In this document: positions 8,483 through 18,331 of the stretch, in pieces
Numbering within the stretch: position 1 is the stretch's first letter
How the letters are laid out: every line of letters begins with the position of its first letter
Assembly (NCBI GenBank): GCA_964630905.1
Contig: CAZVWR010000001.1
Span: forward strand, 1-64,000
Direction: 5' to 3'
Length of the DNA stretch: 64,000 nt
Source: JAGOEX01 sp964630905
GTDB lineage: Bacteria > UBP6 > UBA1177
The notes under the pieces: model-generated
Database searches by the model: none
What the model was told of the DNA's origin: nothing
The model's input: only the letters and a program-made list of their open reading frames with translations
Program-made: the position numbers and the translations under genes

Positions 8483-11400
8483 TGAAGTATTTTATTTTAT
8501 TATTACTTTTTATGGTTATCTCATGTGATCCTCTTAAGAAGTTTGAAAGACCTGTTAATGATGAGGATTCATTTTCAGATGTTGATGAGGAACAGGTTCC
8601 TGATCTTGATTCTGATGAGATCTCTGATGAAACCGGTGATGCCGATTCTGATGAGAGTGTACCATGCGGATCGGTTTATTTCAACGGGGTTGATTCTTAC
8701 ATTTCGGTTGAACATGATGATGCTTTAAATCTTGGTAACACTTGGACTATCGAGGCATGGGCAATGCAGGGTAACGCTGAAAATCAGGATCCTCTGATCA
8801 GAAAAGGCAGCTCAACAGAGTCACCTTCTTACTGGATATACGGGAAGGACTCAGTTGTATTGAGTACATTTTCGAGTGCACCGAACGGGGGATATCAGTT
8901 TGGAACAACGGGTGATGACGATGTGTGGCTCAAATCATCAAAAGAAGTTCAAAACCTGAAGTGGTATCATGTTGCACTTGTAAAATCCGAAACTGAACTG
9001 AAACTTTTTGTTGACGGAGTTCTTCAGACAAAAGAAAGTGCTGCTAAATCTCCTGTCAAAAACAGTGAAAGCCTCTATTTTGGAGCACGGCTAAACAACA
9101 ACCCTTCATATTTCTCTGGACTTATTGATGAGATCAGGTTTTCTTCAATTCCGAGATATTCAGAAAATTTTACACCTGAGAAAAAACTTTACGCCGATGA
9201 TCAAACAATTGCTGTCTGGCATTTTGAAGAAGGTGAAGGAACAGAAACAGCAAGCGAAGGGAAAAACATTCTCAAAGGTGTTTTTAACGGTTCAGTTCAG
9301 TTTGTTAATGAGTGTGCTGAAAATGAAAACGAATGTGTCAACGAATGTTTTTTTGAAGATGAGACACAATGCAGTGAAGGGATTTTAAGCACCTGTGCAA
9401 AAGACGACAATGGATGTCTGATCTTTGAATTTGAGGAGTGTCTGACAGGAATCTGTGCTGATGATTTCATTTGTGCCGTGGATGACTGTCTGTTTGCAGG
9501 AATGACCGAATGTGTCAGCGGATCGGCAAGAATTTGCAGAGAACTTGAAAACGGCATTCTCGACTGGTCAGCACCCGTAACATGTTCAGACGGTGTATGT
9601 GCCGATGATGCAAGCTGTCTTTCGTGCAGCAATGAATGTGAATTTGACGGACTTGCATTCTGTTCTGACGGAAAAATTTCAGCATGTGTCAATAATAACG
9701 GCTGTAATAAATGGGAACCTGAGCACAAATGCTCTTTGAATAAATGTGAAAATTCAATAAATTGCAAATCAGATGGATGGATCGATGTCTCCGGAGCCAC
9801 TTACAAATGCGGCATTAACGGCAGTGGTGAACTGTACTGCTGGAGAGATAGTCCATATCCTGAAAAAATGAGTGATCGCACTGACTGGAGCAAAGTTTCT
9901 GTTTCAAGTAATGATCCGTCTTCATCATATTTCTGTGCAATAGCATCAGGAGAATTATATTGCATGGGACATAATGCAAACGGAGAAACAGGAGACGGAA
10001 CAAATGTATCGAAAAACTATTTCACAAGGGTCGGATCAAGAAGTGACTGGAGTGATATTTCAACTTATTTTTATTATCAAAACGATCTTATTGTTTATGC
10101 CACATGCGGACTTGCCGGCGGAGAGCTTTTCTGCTGGGGGAACGGAACTCTTTCACCAAAAAAAATGGGCGCAAAAACCGACTGGCAGAAAATTACCGGC
10201 AACTGCGGAATAGCTTCAGGAAAGATATTCTGCTGGGAAACATTATCTTCGCAACCCGGACAGATTGGGAATAGAGAAGACTGGGATCAGACGACTTCGT
10301 ACTCTTATTCAGAAGATTATAAATACTACTGTGCAATCTCATCAGGTGAACTTTTCTGCTGGGGGAACAATGACTATGGACAGTTGGGTGACGGAACATT
10401 TGAATCAAGATCTGAACCTGTAAAAATAGGGACAAGAAACGACTGGGAAGAAATTTTCGGATGGCACACTGTTACCTGCGGAATTGCAGGGGGAGAGCTT
10501 TTCTGCTGGGGACGGAATATCGGACTGACCGCCGACAGTTCTGTTGAATCAGTCAATATTCCGACAAAAATCAGTACTCTGAACAACTGGAGTGCTGTCA
10601 CTTGCTTCGGTTTATGCGGGGTTGAATCAGGTAATTTCTATTGTTTTGAAAGTAAAGAAAAAAATCCCCTCACCAAAGTAGGCACCTTAAATGAATGGAC
10701 ACAGATAAGCACAGGTAGTCAGAAAAAATGCGGCATATCAGGAGGCAGTCTATATTGCAGTGATTACTTAGTTAATTCAGCGAGCTACACTGATTTTAAA
10801 AAAATAACTGACTACTCAGACTGGGATTCTGTTTCAACTGGAGATTATCACAGCTGTGCGATCAGAAATGAAAACCTTTACTGCTGGGGGAATAACCATT
10901 TAGGGCAGGTTGGCGATTCAACGACAGAATTCAGAGAAAATCCCGTACAAGTTGGTTCAGACAGAAAATGGGAATCCGTATCATGCGGCGGCTCTCATAC
11001 CTGCGGAACATCCGGAGGAAACCTCTATTGCTGGGGAAGTAATTCTTCCGGACAGGTCGGAGACGGAACAACTTACTATTATGATATGCCGCAAAGGATC
11101 GGGAACAAAATTGAATGGCAAAAAGTATCAGCCGGTGAAACACACACCTGCGGAATCGAATCGGGTGAGCTTTACTGCTGGGGCAACGAAATTGTTTATG
11201 AACCTTTGAAAATCGGCGACAGATCCGACTGGGAGCAGGTTGTTTCAAGTGATAATTCCTCTTGCGGAATCGCAGGCGGAGAAATTTTCTGCTGGGGTCA
11301 AATTACTGCAAATTTAACAGGGAAACTAAGAAACATTCCGACAAAAGTCTGGAATTACAGTGATTTTAAAAAGATAAGTACCGTGGGAGACATATTGTGC

Positions 11401-11616
11401 GGACTAAGGAACGACAAACACCTTTACTGCCTAAGTTACTCAAGCTTCGCATCAGGCTACTATGCAAACGCCATATATCCTGAAAAAGTTAATGAAGTAG
11501 AATGGGACAGTATCAGCGAGGGTGGAAACATTTGCGGAATCAGTGATAAAATTCTGTACTGCCCGTTTACGCGTCAATATTATCCTGTTCAGCTGCAAAC
11601 TATTATCAACCCTTAA
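8479..11616 (+). CDS. LamG-like and RCC1-repeat lipoprotein
   Basis: A 1045-aa lipoprotein beginning MMKYFILLLLFMVISC, with lipobox ISC. The first residues after the cysteine (DPLKKFERPVNDEDS) closely match those of the upstream lipoprotein (ELQKFDRPVNDEDS). Residues about 60-265 form a concanavalin-like LamG domain (VYFNGVDSYISVE, WTIEAWAMQ, YHVALVKS, LIDEIRFS). A Cys-rich stretch follows (about 275-425). The remainder is a long series of RCC1-type repeats ending in CGI(A/S)xGELxCWGxN with a following GDG turn, more than enough for one seven-bladed propeller and probably two. The ATG overlaps the previous stop (ATGA), implying coupling. Several repeats have lost the GQxGDG turn. No enzymatic motif is visible. 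Confidence 0.93.
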   Translation: MMKYFILLLLFMVISCDPLKKFERPVNDEDSFSDVDEEQVPDLDSDEISDETGDADSDESVPCGSVYFNGVDSYISVEHDDALNLGNTWTIEAWAMQGNAENQDPLIRKGSSTESPSYWIYGKDSVVLSTFSSAPNGGYQFGTTGDDDVWLKSSKEVQNLKWYHVALVKSETELKLFVDGVLQTKESAAKSPVKNSESLYFGARLNNNPSYFSGLIDEIRFSSIPRYSENFTPEKKLYADDQTIAVWHFEEGEGTETASEGKNILKGVFNGSVQFVNECAENENECVNECFFEDETQCSEGILSTCAKDDNGCLIFEFEECLTGICADDFICAVDDCLFAGMTECVSGSARICRELENGILDWSAPVTCSDGVCADDASCLSCSNECEFDGLAFCSDGKISACVNNNGCNKWEPEHKCSLNKCENSINCKSDGWIDVSGATYKCGINGSGELYCWRDSPYPEKMSDRTDWSKVSVSSNDPSSSYFCAIASGELYCMGHNANGETGDGTNVSKNYFTRVGSRSDWSDISTYFYYQNDLIVYATCGLAGGELFCWGNGTLSPKKMGAKTDWQKITGNCGIASGKIFCWETLSSQPGQIGNREDWDQTTSYSYSEDYKYYCAISSGELFCWGNNDYGQLGDGTFESRSEPVKIGTRNDWEEIFGWHTVTCGIAGGELFCWGRNIGLTADSSVESVNIPTKISTLNNWSAVTCFGLCGVESGNFYCFESKEKNPLTKVGTLNEWTQISTGSQKKCGISGGSLYCSDYLVNSASYTDFKKITDYSDWDSVSTGDYHSCAIRNENLYCWGNNHLGQVGDSTTEFRENPVQVGSDRKWESVSCGGSHTCGTSGGNLYCWGSNSSGQVGDGTTYYYDMPQRIGNKIEWQKVSAGETHTCGIESGELYCWGNEIVYEPLKIGDRSDWEQVVSSDNSSCGIAGGEIFCWGQITANLTGKLRNIPTKVWNYSDFKKISTVGDILCGLRNDKHLYCLSYSSFASGYYANAIYPEKVNEVEWDSISEGGNICGISDKILYCPFTRQYYPVQLQTIINP

Positions 11617-11650
11617 ACTCTTCAGCCACCGGCAACACTCAATTTATTTA

Positions 11651-11678
11651 TTGAAAAAGATATAAAGCAGTCTATAAT
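11651..11678 (+). promoter_or_regulatory. Putative sigma-70 promoter for the 11720 lipoprotein
   Basis: TTGAAA (11651-11656), a 16-bp spacer and a perfect TATAAT (11673-11678) lie 42 bp before the start codon. This suggests the next lipoprotein is transcribed separately from the three upstream. Confidence 0.55.
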
Positions 11679-11719
11679 TAACTGTAATTTTATTGTTGAC
11701 AACATTGCCGGGGGTTCCA

Positions 11720-14104
11720 ATGAACAGATTTTTTTTAGTTTTCATCATTATTTCCGCACTTCTTCTTTCAGTTTCCTGTGACGGGGGAGACAAAAATGAC
11801 AAATGTCCCGAAGGATACACATGGAATGGATCTGAATGTGAAAAAAACTCGGTGATAAATCCGGATGAAAATGTTATACCCGATAATGATTCAAAAACAG
11901 ATGATGATACTGTTGCCACTGACAATGAAACCGATGAAAATGAACCGGTTGACGATGAGAACATTTATACCGGAGACTGCACAGAAGTGACAGCCGGCGG
12001 AACACTTGAAATAAATGTTCAGACAAAAACTCTTACGATCGGTGAAATAACTCTGAACGGAGAGAGTGATGATGCAAACATGTTCGGAGAGCTCTGGGGC
12101 GAAAACAAGGCAACCCTGAGTGAATTCAAAATAGCAGACCTTGACGGAACTCTTTCAGGCAAAAAATTCAAGATCCCTGTCGGCAGATATGATTTTGCTT
12201 TTAAATCGGCATCTTACGAAAACAGGATCGTTCTTCTTGAGAATATAGACATGGCAACGGGTGACAGAACACTTGACTTTGATCTTCCTCTCTATCATCT
12301 TGCCGGATCGGTTAAGAAGAACAGCGGAGCTTTCACAGTTGAAGCGGGAATGGAAGATTCAACAAAGATCAAACTGAAATCAGGCACTTATGAAAAAATC
12401 ATCCCTTATTCAGATTTCGGGGCGTTTGATGTTGTGGTTCCCAAAGGAAAATATTCAGTTTACTTTGAAGGGCAGCTCGCAACAGGTCAGGGAACATTCA
12501 AAGGAACAGTCCTTTCATCTGCGAATGGCATTGAAATAGCGGATGATGTCGATTCTGACATCAATGTCGAGACAGTAACTTTCAGCGGAAATGCCGTAAA
12601 CGAAGGATATGATGTTTCCACCGGCCAGATAATACTTGTTGAAAATCCCCCTTTTGACAACGCCAGTGCTGTAATTATTCCCGATCTCGCCACAAAAGCT
12701 TATTCTGTCACAATGACTAAAGGAGCTCAGTTCAATGTACTTTATCTTCCCGAAACTGACAGCTATCCTGTAAAATATATCAAACTTGAGCTCTGGGACG
12801 ATCTGTCGGCAGATAAATCTCATGACATCATACTTGACTTTGCAAGACTTCATGGAACAGTCACATTTCTTGGCAACGCATCACTCCCGTCAGTGTCAAA
12901 ATGCACCGGGGCGGACTGCACAAGAGGAAAACTCAAACTTGCCGGATTTGACTATTCATCACTTGTTATCAAGGATTTTGGTGCAACCGGAGATGACATG
13001 ACTTATGATGCCCTTGTTGTAAGAAGGACTAAAAACATTGTCCCTGATCCTACTGAAGAAGATCCTGATAACACAAAGATAGTTTACAACCCTAAGACCT
13101 ACACCATGAACTTCGAAAGCCATCTCAATAATGTCGCCGGCACTTTTGAATATTCACCTTTCACCGTTCCTTTGAAATATCTCAACACCGAAAGTGTTCC
13201 GGTCTCAAATTTCACATTTCAGAATGTCGCTGAAGAGTATGTGCTTGAAAAGGAGATCAATTTTAATATCACACCGATGCTTGTTGAAGGGACTGTAACT
13301 CTCAACGGCTCGGCGTTCACTACCGAAAAAGACGACCTGATAAAGATACGTGATGAAAACGGAATTGAAACTCCGGTCATAAATCTTTCTGAACTCAGTG
13401 GCGGAACTTTTTCATTTCTTGTTCCGACAGGTGAATACGATGTGATTTATGAAGGAACCGGAGTAATCGAAAGTGAATTCAAGACATATATTGAAAGAAA
13501 ATTGAATGTTACAGGCAACGTGTCCGGAAAAACACTCGGCATTACAACTTCAAAGATCATACTTGGAATAAGTATAAACGGCACACCTTTCAAAGAATGG
13601 GCCCAGAACAACAAAACTTTGAGTGATTATCAAATTGTTATCAATCCCGACAAAACTGCCGCAAACTACCTGATTGACATAGTTAAACCAACCGACGGGA
13701 ACTGGTACGGCGAAGTAATTTCCGGGTTGACTTTTAATGCATATCTTGACCTGTTTTTTGTAAGCTCAGAAAAGGAGAGCAGGAGTTTTCTGAGAATACC
13801 TCTTCTTGTTTCTCACAGTATGAGTGCGGATAAAACGATAGACACCGCTTTCAATATCACAGAATATTCAACTACGGTAAAAATAAACGGTTCCGCTGTA
13901 ACAGGTGCCTCTGATTACATCGCACAACTTCAGATTCAGGGACAGAACAGAACTGAGGTGTTTTACCCGGCATCAGGAACTGAAGGGGCGAAAGCTCTTT
14001 TCAGGTCAGGTGAGCACAAATCACCGCGGCCCGAACTTGTTTTAAACGAAGGATTTGATACAAAGCAGTCAATCGAACTTAAGTGTCTATATTTCGGAGA
14101 ATAA
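11720..14104 (+). CDS. Large lipoprotein of unknown function with repeated beta-sandwich-like units
   Basis: The start at ATG 11720 is preceded by GGGGG and opens MNRFFLVFIIISALLLSVSC, a clear lipoprotein signal; an in-frame TTG at 11693 would bury it. The mature protein (about 775 aa) has a short Cys segment (CPEGYTWNGSEC), an Asp/Glu/Asn spacer and then units of about 90-100 aa. Each begins VxGxVTLNGSxF or similar, contains a hydrophobic LxD or IRD strand, and ends (V/I)PxGxYDVxYEG. This pattern resembles carboxypeptidase-regulatory-like or prealbumin-like beta sandwiches, but I do not recognise a named family. It ends just before the thioredoxin-like gene. Function unknown, cell-envelope location very likely. 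Confidence 0.88.
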   Translation: MNRFFLVFIIISALLLSVSCDGGDKNDKCPEGYTWNGSECEKNSVINPDENVIPDNDSKTDDDTVATDNETDENEPVDDENIYTGDCTEVTAGGTLEINVQTKTLTIGEITLNGESDDANMFGELWGENKATLSEFKIADLDGTLSGKKFKIPVGRYDFAFKSASYENRIVLLENIDMATGDRTLDFDLPLYHLAGSVKKNSGAFTVEAGMEDSTKIKLKSGTYEKIIPYSDFGAFDVVVPKGKYSVYFEGQLATGQGTFKGTVLSSANGIEIADDVDSDINVETVTFSGNAVNEGYDVSTGQIILVENPPFDNASAVIIPDLATKAYSVTMTKGAQFNVLYLPETDSYPVKYIKLELWDDLSADKSHDIILDFARLHGTVTFLGNASLPSVSKCTGADCTRGKLKLAGFDYSSLVIKDFGATGDDMTYDALVVRRTKNIVPDPTEEDPDNTKIVYNPKTYTMNFESHLNNVAGTFEYSPFTVPLKYLNTESVPVSNFTFQNVAEEYVLEKEINFNITPMLVEGTVTLNGSAFTTEKDDLIKIRDENGIETPVINLSELSGGTFSFLVPTGEYDVIYEGTGVIESEFKTYIERKLNVTGNVSGKTLGITTSKIILGISINGTPFKEWAQNNKTLSDYQIVINPDKTAANYLIDIVKPTDGNWYGEVISGLTFNAYLDLFFVSSEKESRSFLRIPLLVSHSMSADKTIDTAFNITEYSTTVKINGSAVTGASDYIAQLQIQGQNRTEVFYPASGTEGAKALFRSGEHKSPRPELVLNEGFDTKQSIELKCLYFGE

Positions 14105-14108
14105 AACC

Positions 14109-14480
14109 GTGAGGAACATCTTATTATTTTTATCCGTGTTTCTTATGATCTCGGCATCAAACACCAAAAAGCCTGTATTCTATTTTTTTCATTCAGAGTC
14201 GTGTCCGCACTGCGTTCATGCAGAACCATTCATCCAGTCTCTTGAAAAGAAATATCCTGAGATCAAATTTGAAAAACTTGAGGTGAGCAGAAACCTTGAA
14301 AACAAGGAACTGCTTATAAAGAAAATTCAGGAATTCAAAATTGAAAGCCCCGGAGTCCCTCTTTTCATTTTTGGAAAAAGCTATGTCATGGGATATAAAA
14401 AGGAAACTCACGACGAAAAGATCACAGCAATGATAAAAAAAGAGCTCTATCCCAAGGAAATGGAACTTCCTGAAAATTAA
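14109..14480 (+). CDS. Exported thioredoxin-like protein with CPHC motif
   Basis: The preferred start is GTG 14109 with GGAG about 9 bp upstream, giving MRNILLFLSVFLMISA, a signal peptide with no lipobox. A thioredoxin-like fold is indicated by FYFFHSESCPHCVHAEPF, with a CPHC redox pair like that of DsbA, and by the cis-proline segment GVPLFIFG. At about 123 aa it is a minimal single domain. It probably acts on disulfides in the periplasm, which fits the neighbouring Cys-rich secreted proteins; this link is an inference from context. Its 3' end overlaps the convergent DUF2141 gene by 4 bp. Confidence 0.82.
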   Translation: MRNILLFLSVFLMISASNTKKPVFYFFHSESCPHCVHAEPFIQSLEKKYPEIKFEKLEVSRNLENKELLIKKIQEFKIESPGVPLFIFGKSYVMGYKKETHDEKITAMIKKELYPKEMELPEN

Positions 14481-14908
14481 TATTTTACATTGATCTCAAT
14501 AGTCTTTGCTTCTTTGTCAATACTAAATTTTGCATCTTTGAATTTGGGTGGACCCATTTTACCCTTTGCATCGTTTGAAACGCCCATCCCCTCTTTCGGA
14601 ATGCCTATTAAACTCGTTTCCATTTTACCGTTGTCATTCTCATCATGCCAGACAGAAACAGCATATTCTCCGAAAGGGAGATCTTTGAACAAAATGTTTT
14701 CCGTAGCGGAGGCAACCTTCTTAATACTGTTCTTAACGGCATTCTGTGATTTTGTCGGAAATCCGTTATCTTTATCATACAAACTTACATATACAGTACC
14801 CTGAACTTTGAGTCCTTTAAGAACGACTGTGAGCGTTGACTTTTTATCCTGACCTGCAAGCATTGAACAGATCATGAGGATAAATAATGCTGTAAAGAAT
14901 CTTTTCAT
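14477..14908 (-). CDS. DUF2141 family exported protein
   Basis: A protein of 143 aa with signal peptide MKRFFTALFILMICSMLAG. The second ATG (14908) is chosen because AAGGAG lies about 6 bp before it, whereas the first ATG (14914) directly abuts the Shine-Dalgarno. The mature part has the DUF2141 pattern: VYVSLYD near the start, then a FKDLPFGEYAVSVWHDENDNGKM segment and a GxPKEGxGxSNDAKG loop ending in a Lys-rich strand. The family has no established biochemical function. It is the last gene of an operon with the cyclic-nucleotide-binding protein 16 bp upstream. Confidence 0.88.
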   Translation of the reverse strand: MKRFFTALFILMICSMLAGQDKKSTLTVVLKGLKVQGTVYVSLYDKDNGFPTKSQNAVKNSIKKVASATENILFKDLPFGEYAVSVWHDENDNGKMETSLIGIPKEGMGVSNDAKGKMGPPKFKDAKFSIDKEAKTIEINVKY

Positions 14909-14924
14909 TAACATCTCCTTGAAT

Positions 14925-15371
14925 TTATTTAATCTTTTCGCCTGATCTTTCTACAAGACGCTGGTTGAGGTTTCTTATTCTTCTATTCAGAACCCTGATA
15001 ACACCGATGGCAACCTCTTCACGCTGTTTAAGTATTTCGTGAAAATCATCTCTTTCCATTTTAAGCACCAGTACATCTTCAAGGGCGATGACATCTGCAC
15101 TTCTCGGCTGGCTGTCGATGAGAGCCATCTCTCCGAAACCTGCACCGGCTTTCATTATGTCGATCCTGTTACCGTTTGAAACAACTTCAACTTCACCCTT
15201 GATGATTATGAAAAGCTCTTTCCCGAGATCTCCTTCATTAACAATATACTGCCCTTTTTCAAACATCTCCTCTTCAAGAAGCGATGCTATGTCTGCAAGC
15301 ACTTCTCCGGGAATATCGTGAAAAAGTTCAACATTTTTAAGAGCGAGCACCCTCTCAACCCTTGTAAGCAT
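14925..15371 (-). CDS. Stand-alone cyclic nucleotide-binding domain protein
   Basis: A single cNMP-binding (CAP_ED-type) domain of 148 aa. Visible features are the entry helix (LFHDIPGEVLADIASLL), the KGQYIVNEGDLGKELFIIIKGEV beta-roll and the phosphate-binding cassette FGEMALIDSQPRSADV, where Glu and Arg would contact the ribose and phosphate. There is no DNA-binding helix-turn-helix, so it is not a Crp-type regulator. The start has AAGGAGG well placed. It follows the HEAT-repeat transporter by only 10 bp; similar transporters can carry cNMP domains in the same chain, so this may be a split regulatory subunit (inference). Confidence 0.92.
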   Translation of the reverse strand: MLTRVERVLALKNVELFHDIPGEVLADIASLLEEEMFEKGQYIVNEGDLGKELFIIIKGEVEVVSNGNRIDIMKAGAGFGEMALIDSQPRSADVIALEDVLVLKMERDDFHEILKQREEVAIGVIRVLNRRIRNLNQRLVERSGEKIK

Positions 15372-15381
15372 ATATGCCTCC

Positions 15382-18243
15382 TTAGTTCTCCAATATCATC
15401 GTAGTTCTTCTGTTCTTCGGCTGTATAATATAATTTGTGTACTTCCTGACAAGCTGATCAGGGTCATCAAGAAGACATTTGATATCCTCATCCGGAATTT
15501 TTATGCCCATTATTTCCATTGTATGAAGTGCCGATTCCCTGACAATGGGACTTGGATCATAAAGAAACATCTCTATCTTCTCTGCAAATTCTATAATGTT
15601 CTCTATGGCGATCACATATATTGTTATCGCTCTCACCCACTCAGAATCATCAACAAGAAATGTTTCAACGATCTCTGTAAAACCGATCTTTTTTATCTTG
15701 AAAAAAGCAAAGCCAAGTTTCAGCTTTTCCTCTTCATCCTTAAGCTCGATCAACGGCACAATGATGGGGCGGAGATCTTTATCAACCATGTTGTCAACAA
15801 TTTCAAGAGCGTTTGAACGCTGGGCGTTTGACACATATTTTTGTGTGATATTGAAGTAAATATTGTCAAAAAGAGTGTTTCCATACATAAGAGACAGTAT
15901 CGAAAATATTCTCTGGTAACAATTCTGAAGTTTCGTTTCAAGAACTGTGGTAAGATGTCCTGTCTTTATTCGCTCCTTAATCTTTGCTGAAAAGTAAAGT
16001 ATCTGAAAATATTGAAATATTTCCTTGAAAAGCGTCGTCCTGAGATCTTCTATGTTAAGTGAAATGTTCTCAACTTTTGAAACCAGCTTCTTTAAACTGT
16101 TTAAAACGATATTTCTCATTTCATCACTTTTTGTGTCAAGCGTGTTCATGAGAAGATGAACTGCTTTGGGTGAATAGACATCTCCGAGCATTCTCGCAAC
16201 TTCACTTTTAAGCCTGTAACTTTCAAGACTGTTGCTTAAAATATCAGCCGCCGGAGGAAGAACATTTTCGCCGAACTGTGAAAGTGCCTTGGAAACATCG
16301 AAGCTTACACTTTTGTCAAAAAGCATGTAAAAAAGCTTGGGTATGAATATCTTGGAACCGATCTTACACGCAGCGTTTACCGCCTCTCTTCTAACATTCG
16401 GGCTTGGATCATTAAGAAGATTAAAAACCTGCTGCTGCATGTTCTTCTGACCGACTTCTCCAAGAATATAGGACGCACTGTATCTTTTCACTTCATCGTC
16501 TGAGACTGTAAGATCCTTCAGGTATGGTGCGGCAACCATGACACCGCTGACCCCGCCGAATTTTATGAGGGCTATTATCGCAGATCTTTTTATCGCAATA
16601 TTGTCACTTTCAAGGAATTGCGAAAGATAGTTAATCGATTTTTCCATCTGCATATAGCCGTATGTAAGAACCGCTTCTTTAACAACATCATCATCCTTGT
16701 CTTTGAGAAGTTTCAGAATGTCATATGTGTAAAAACGGCTTTCCATACTTCTTAAAAGTGCAAGTATCTTGACCTTGATCCTTGAGCTCGAATTGCTTAA
16801 AAGAGGGATGAAATTTCTTCCCATGCTGTAGAGATTACCCTTTTCAATCATGTCAAGTGCCATCAGTATCTCTTCTTCATCACCAGTTTCGATCGCCTTG
16901 GTTATGATATTCTGGAAAATATTCTGCTTTACTGCAAGATCACTTGTGCCGAATCTCTTCTTTTTAATGTTGTCAATAAGAACCGAAAGATATTCCTTCC
17001 TTATCCCTGCTATCACTATTATCCAGACCAGACCGATTACAATAACGAGCCATGACACGGCATGCTCATTGGTCTTTGTCATGTTGACGGCATAAAGTAT
17101 GAGACCTGAAATACCTATGAATGTCGGTTTTATTATCCCGTCTATCAATGCTTTGGCACGACTTTTTATTTTGGGATCGAGTGGAATGTATAAAAGCTGC
17201 ATTGCGGCATCGTTTACAGTATATCTGAACGCGTAATCGCTTGCTTTCGCCATCGTTATGGCTACAAGCGGTGCAGACCATGAGAACAGAATAAGTGTTT
17301 CAGGCAGAGTGATGAAAAAGGCAGAGAACAGTGTCATCATGACAGGAAGAATACCCAGCGATACGAAAATGCTCCATCTTAAAAGCTTTGATGTTGCAAT
17401 GAACTGGAAGAACAGGGAGAAAACACCACCGAAAATTGCATATACCATGCCGAAAAATGTCGCCAGTTCCTTTTCGCTGAAATTCTTCCCTGCAACGATC
17501 TTGAACTGATAATCAACAAGAGTAGTGACCACAAAAATAAATGCCGTCATCAACGCTATGTACTTCACATAAGGCGATCTGAATATGCTTATCTTGGTTT
17601 TTCCGGTAAGTTTGGTTGCCGTCTTTGCAACGATGCCTCTCTGAAGACGCATCTGGTATCTTGTTCCCATCGACCTTACAATATTCATGCATATTCCCAT
17701 GAAAACGGCATTGATGATAAGAAGATTCTCAACCGGCATGAAATTTACGAACTGTTTAATGCTTCCGCCGATTATAAGCGTGGCAAGGATACCTCCTCCT
17801 CCGATGAAACCGAGAACCCTTTTCGCCTCTCTGGAATCGATAAGTTCGTTTGTAAATGACCAGAACTGGAACATCATGAACGCGCCGAGAAGCTCAATGA
17901 AAATATAAAGCATCGGGAAACTGATCTTCACATTCGCCTTGACAAGGAAAACAAATATGATCGTTGCAAATATCCCGATGAAAAAAGTGCCTATTATCAA
18001 CTTGTCCAGACGGTAGAAGAAGCTCCTTTTGATATAAAGATATGTCGCTGTCGAAACAAGTATCGCAACACCGATATACATCAGCGAAAGTTTGGATGTG
18101 TCATATCTTTTCAGGAACAGAGTATCCCTTACGATCCTGCCCTGAACCATGACTGCAACCGCAAGAAACTGATAAATGAAAAGAAGACCGGCCCTCTTTC
18201 TTTCATCGTCCTTGAAGTTGAGCATTGAAAACACTTTATTCAT
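15382..18243 (-). CDS. Nucleotide-transporter-like (NTT/MFS) membrane protein with C-terminal HEAT repeats
   Basis: A 953-aa protein. About residues 15-425 form roughly 11-12 membrane segments in an arrangement like the ATP:ADP antiporter (NTT/Tlc) or MFS fold: QFLAVAVMVQGRIVRDTLFLKRY near the N-terminus, FRYTVNDAAMQLLYIPLD in the middle and LVIVIGLVWIIVIAGI at the end. The C-terminal half is alpha-helical with HEAT-like repeats (for example KEAVLTYGYMQMEKSINYL and SPNVRREAVNAACKIGS). Substrate cannot be judged. Fusions of this kind are known in several bacterial groups but their function is poorly understood. The gene starts an operon with the cNMP-binding protein and a DUF2141 protein. Confidence 0.85.
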   Translation of the reverse strand: MNKVFSMLNFKDDERKRAGLLFIYQFLAVAVMVQGRIVRDTLFLKRYDTSKLSLMYIGVAILVSTATYLYIKRSFFYRLDKLIIGTFFIGIFATIIFVFLVKANVKISFPMLYIFIELLGAFMMFQFWSFTNELIDSREAKRVLGFIGGGGILATLIIGGSIKQFVNFMPVENLLIINAVFMGICMNIVRSMGTRYQMRLQRGIVAKTATKLTGKTKISIFRSPYVKYIALMTAFIFVVTTLVDYQFKIVAGKNFSEKELATFFGMVYAIFGGVFSLFFQFIATSKLLRWSIFVSLGILPVMMTLFSAFFITLPETLILFSWSAPLVAITMAKASDYAFRYTVNDAAMQLLYIPLDPKIKSRAKALIDGIIKPTFIGISGLILYAVNMTKTNEHAVSWLVIVIGLVWIIVIAGIRKEYLSVLIDNIKKKRFGTSDLAVKQNIFQNIITKAIETGDEEEILMALDMIEKGNLYSMGRNFIPLLSNSSSRIKVKILALLRSMESRFYTYDILKLLKDKDDDVVKEAVLTYGYMQMEKSINYLSQFLESDNIAIKRSAIIALIKFGGVSGVMVAAPYLKDLTVSDDEVKRYSASYILGEVGQKNMQQQVFNLLNDPSPNVRREAVNAACKIGSKIFIPKLFYMLFDKSVSFDVSKALSQFGENVLPPAADILSNSLESYRLKSEVARMLGDVYSPKAVHLLMNTLDTKSDEMRNIVLNSLKKLVSKVENISLNIEDLRTTLFKEIFQYFQILYFSAKIKERIKTGHLTTVLETKLQNCYQRIFSILSLMYGNTLFDNIYFNITQKYVSNAQRSNALEIVDNMVDKDLRPIIVPLIELKDEEEKLKLGFAFFKIKKIGFTEIVETFLVDDSEWVRAITIYVIAIENIIEFAEKIEMFLYDPSPIVRESALHTMEIMGIKIPDEDIKCLLDDPDQLVRKYTNYIIQPKNRRTTMILEN

Positions 18244-18275
18244 TCACACACCTTAAAATCAATAAATGACCAGAT

Positions 18276-18303
18276 ATTATAATTACTGAGATATAAAAAA
18301 CAA
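18276..18303 (-). promoter_or_regulatory. Putative promoter of the transporter operon
   Basis: On the minus strand, TTGTTT (18298-18303), a 16-bp spacer and a perfect TATAAT (18276-18281) lie 32 bp before the start. The -35 is weak. Confidence 0.4.
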
Positions 18304-18331
18304 TTTTAGGTATGAGATTTAAGACAGTGGC

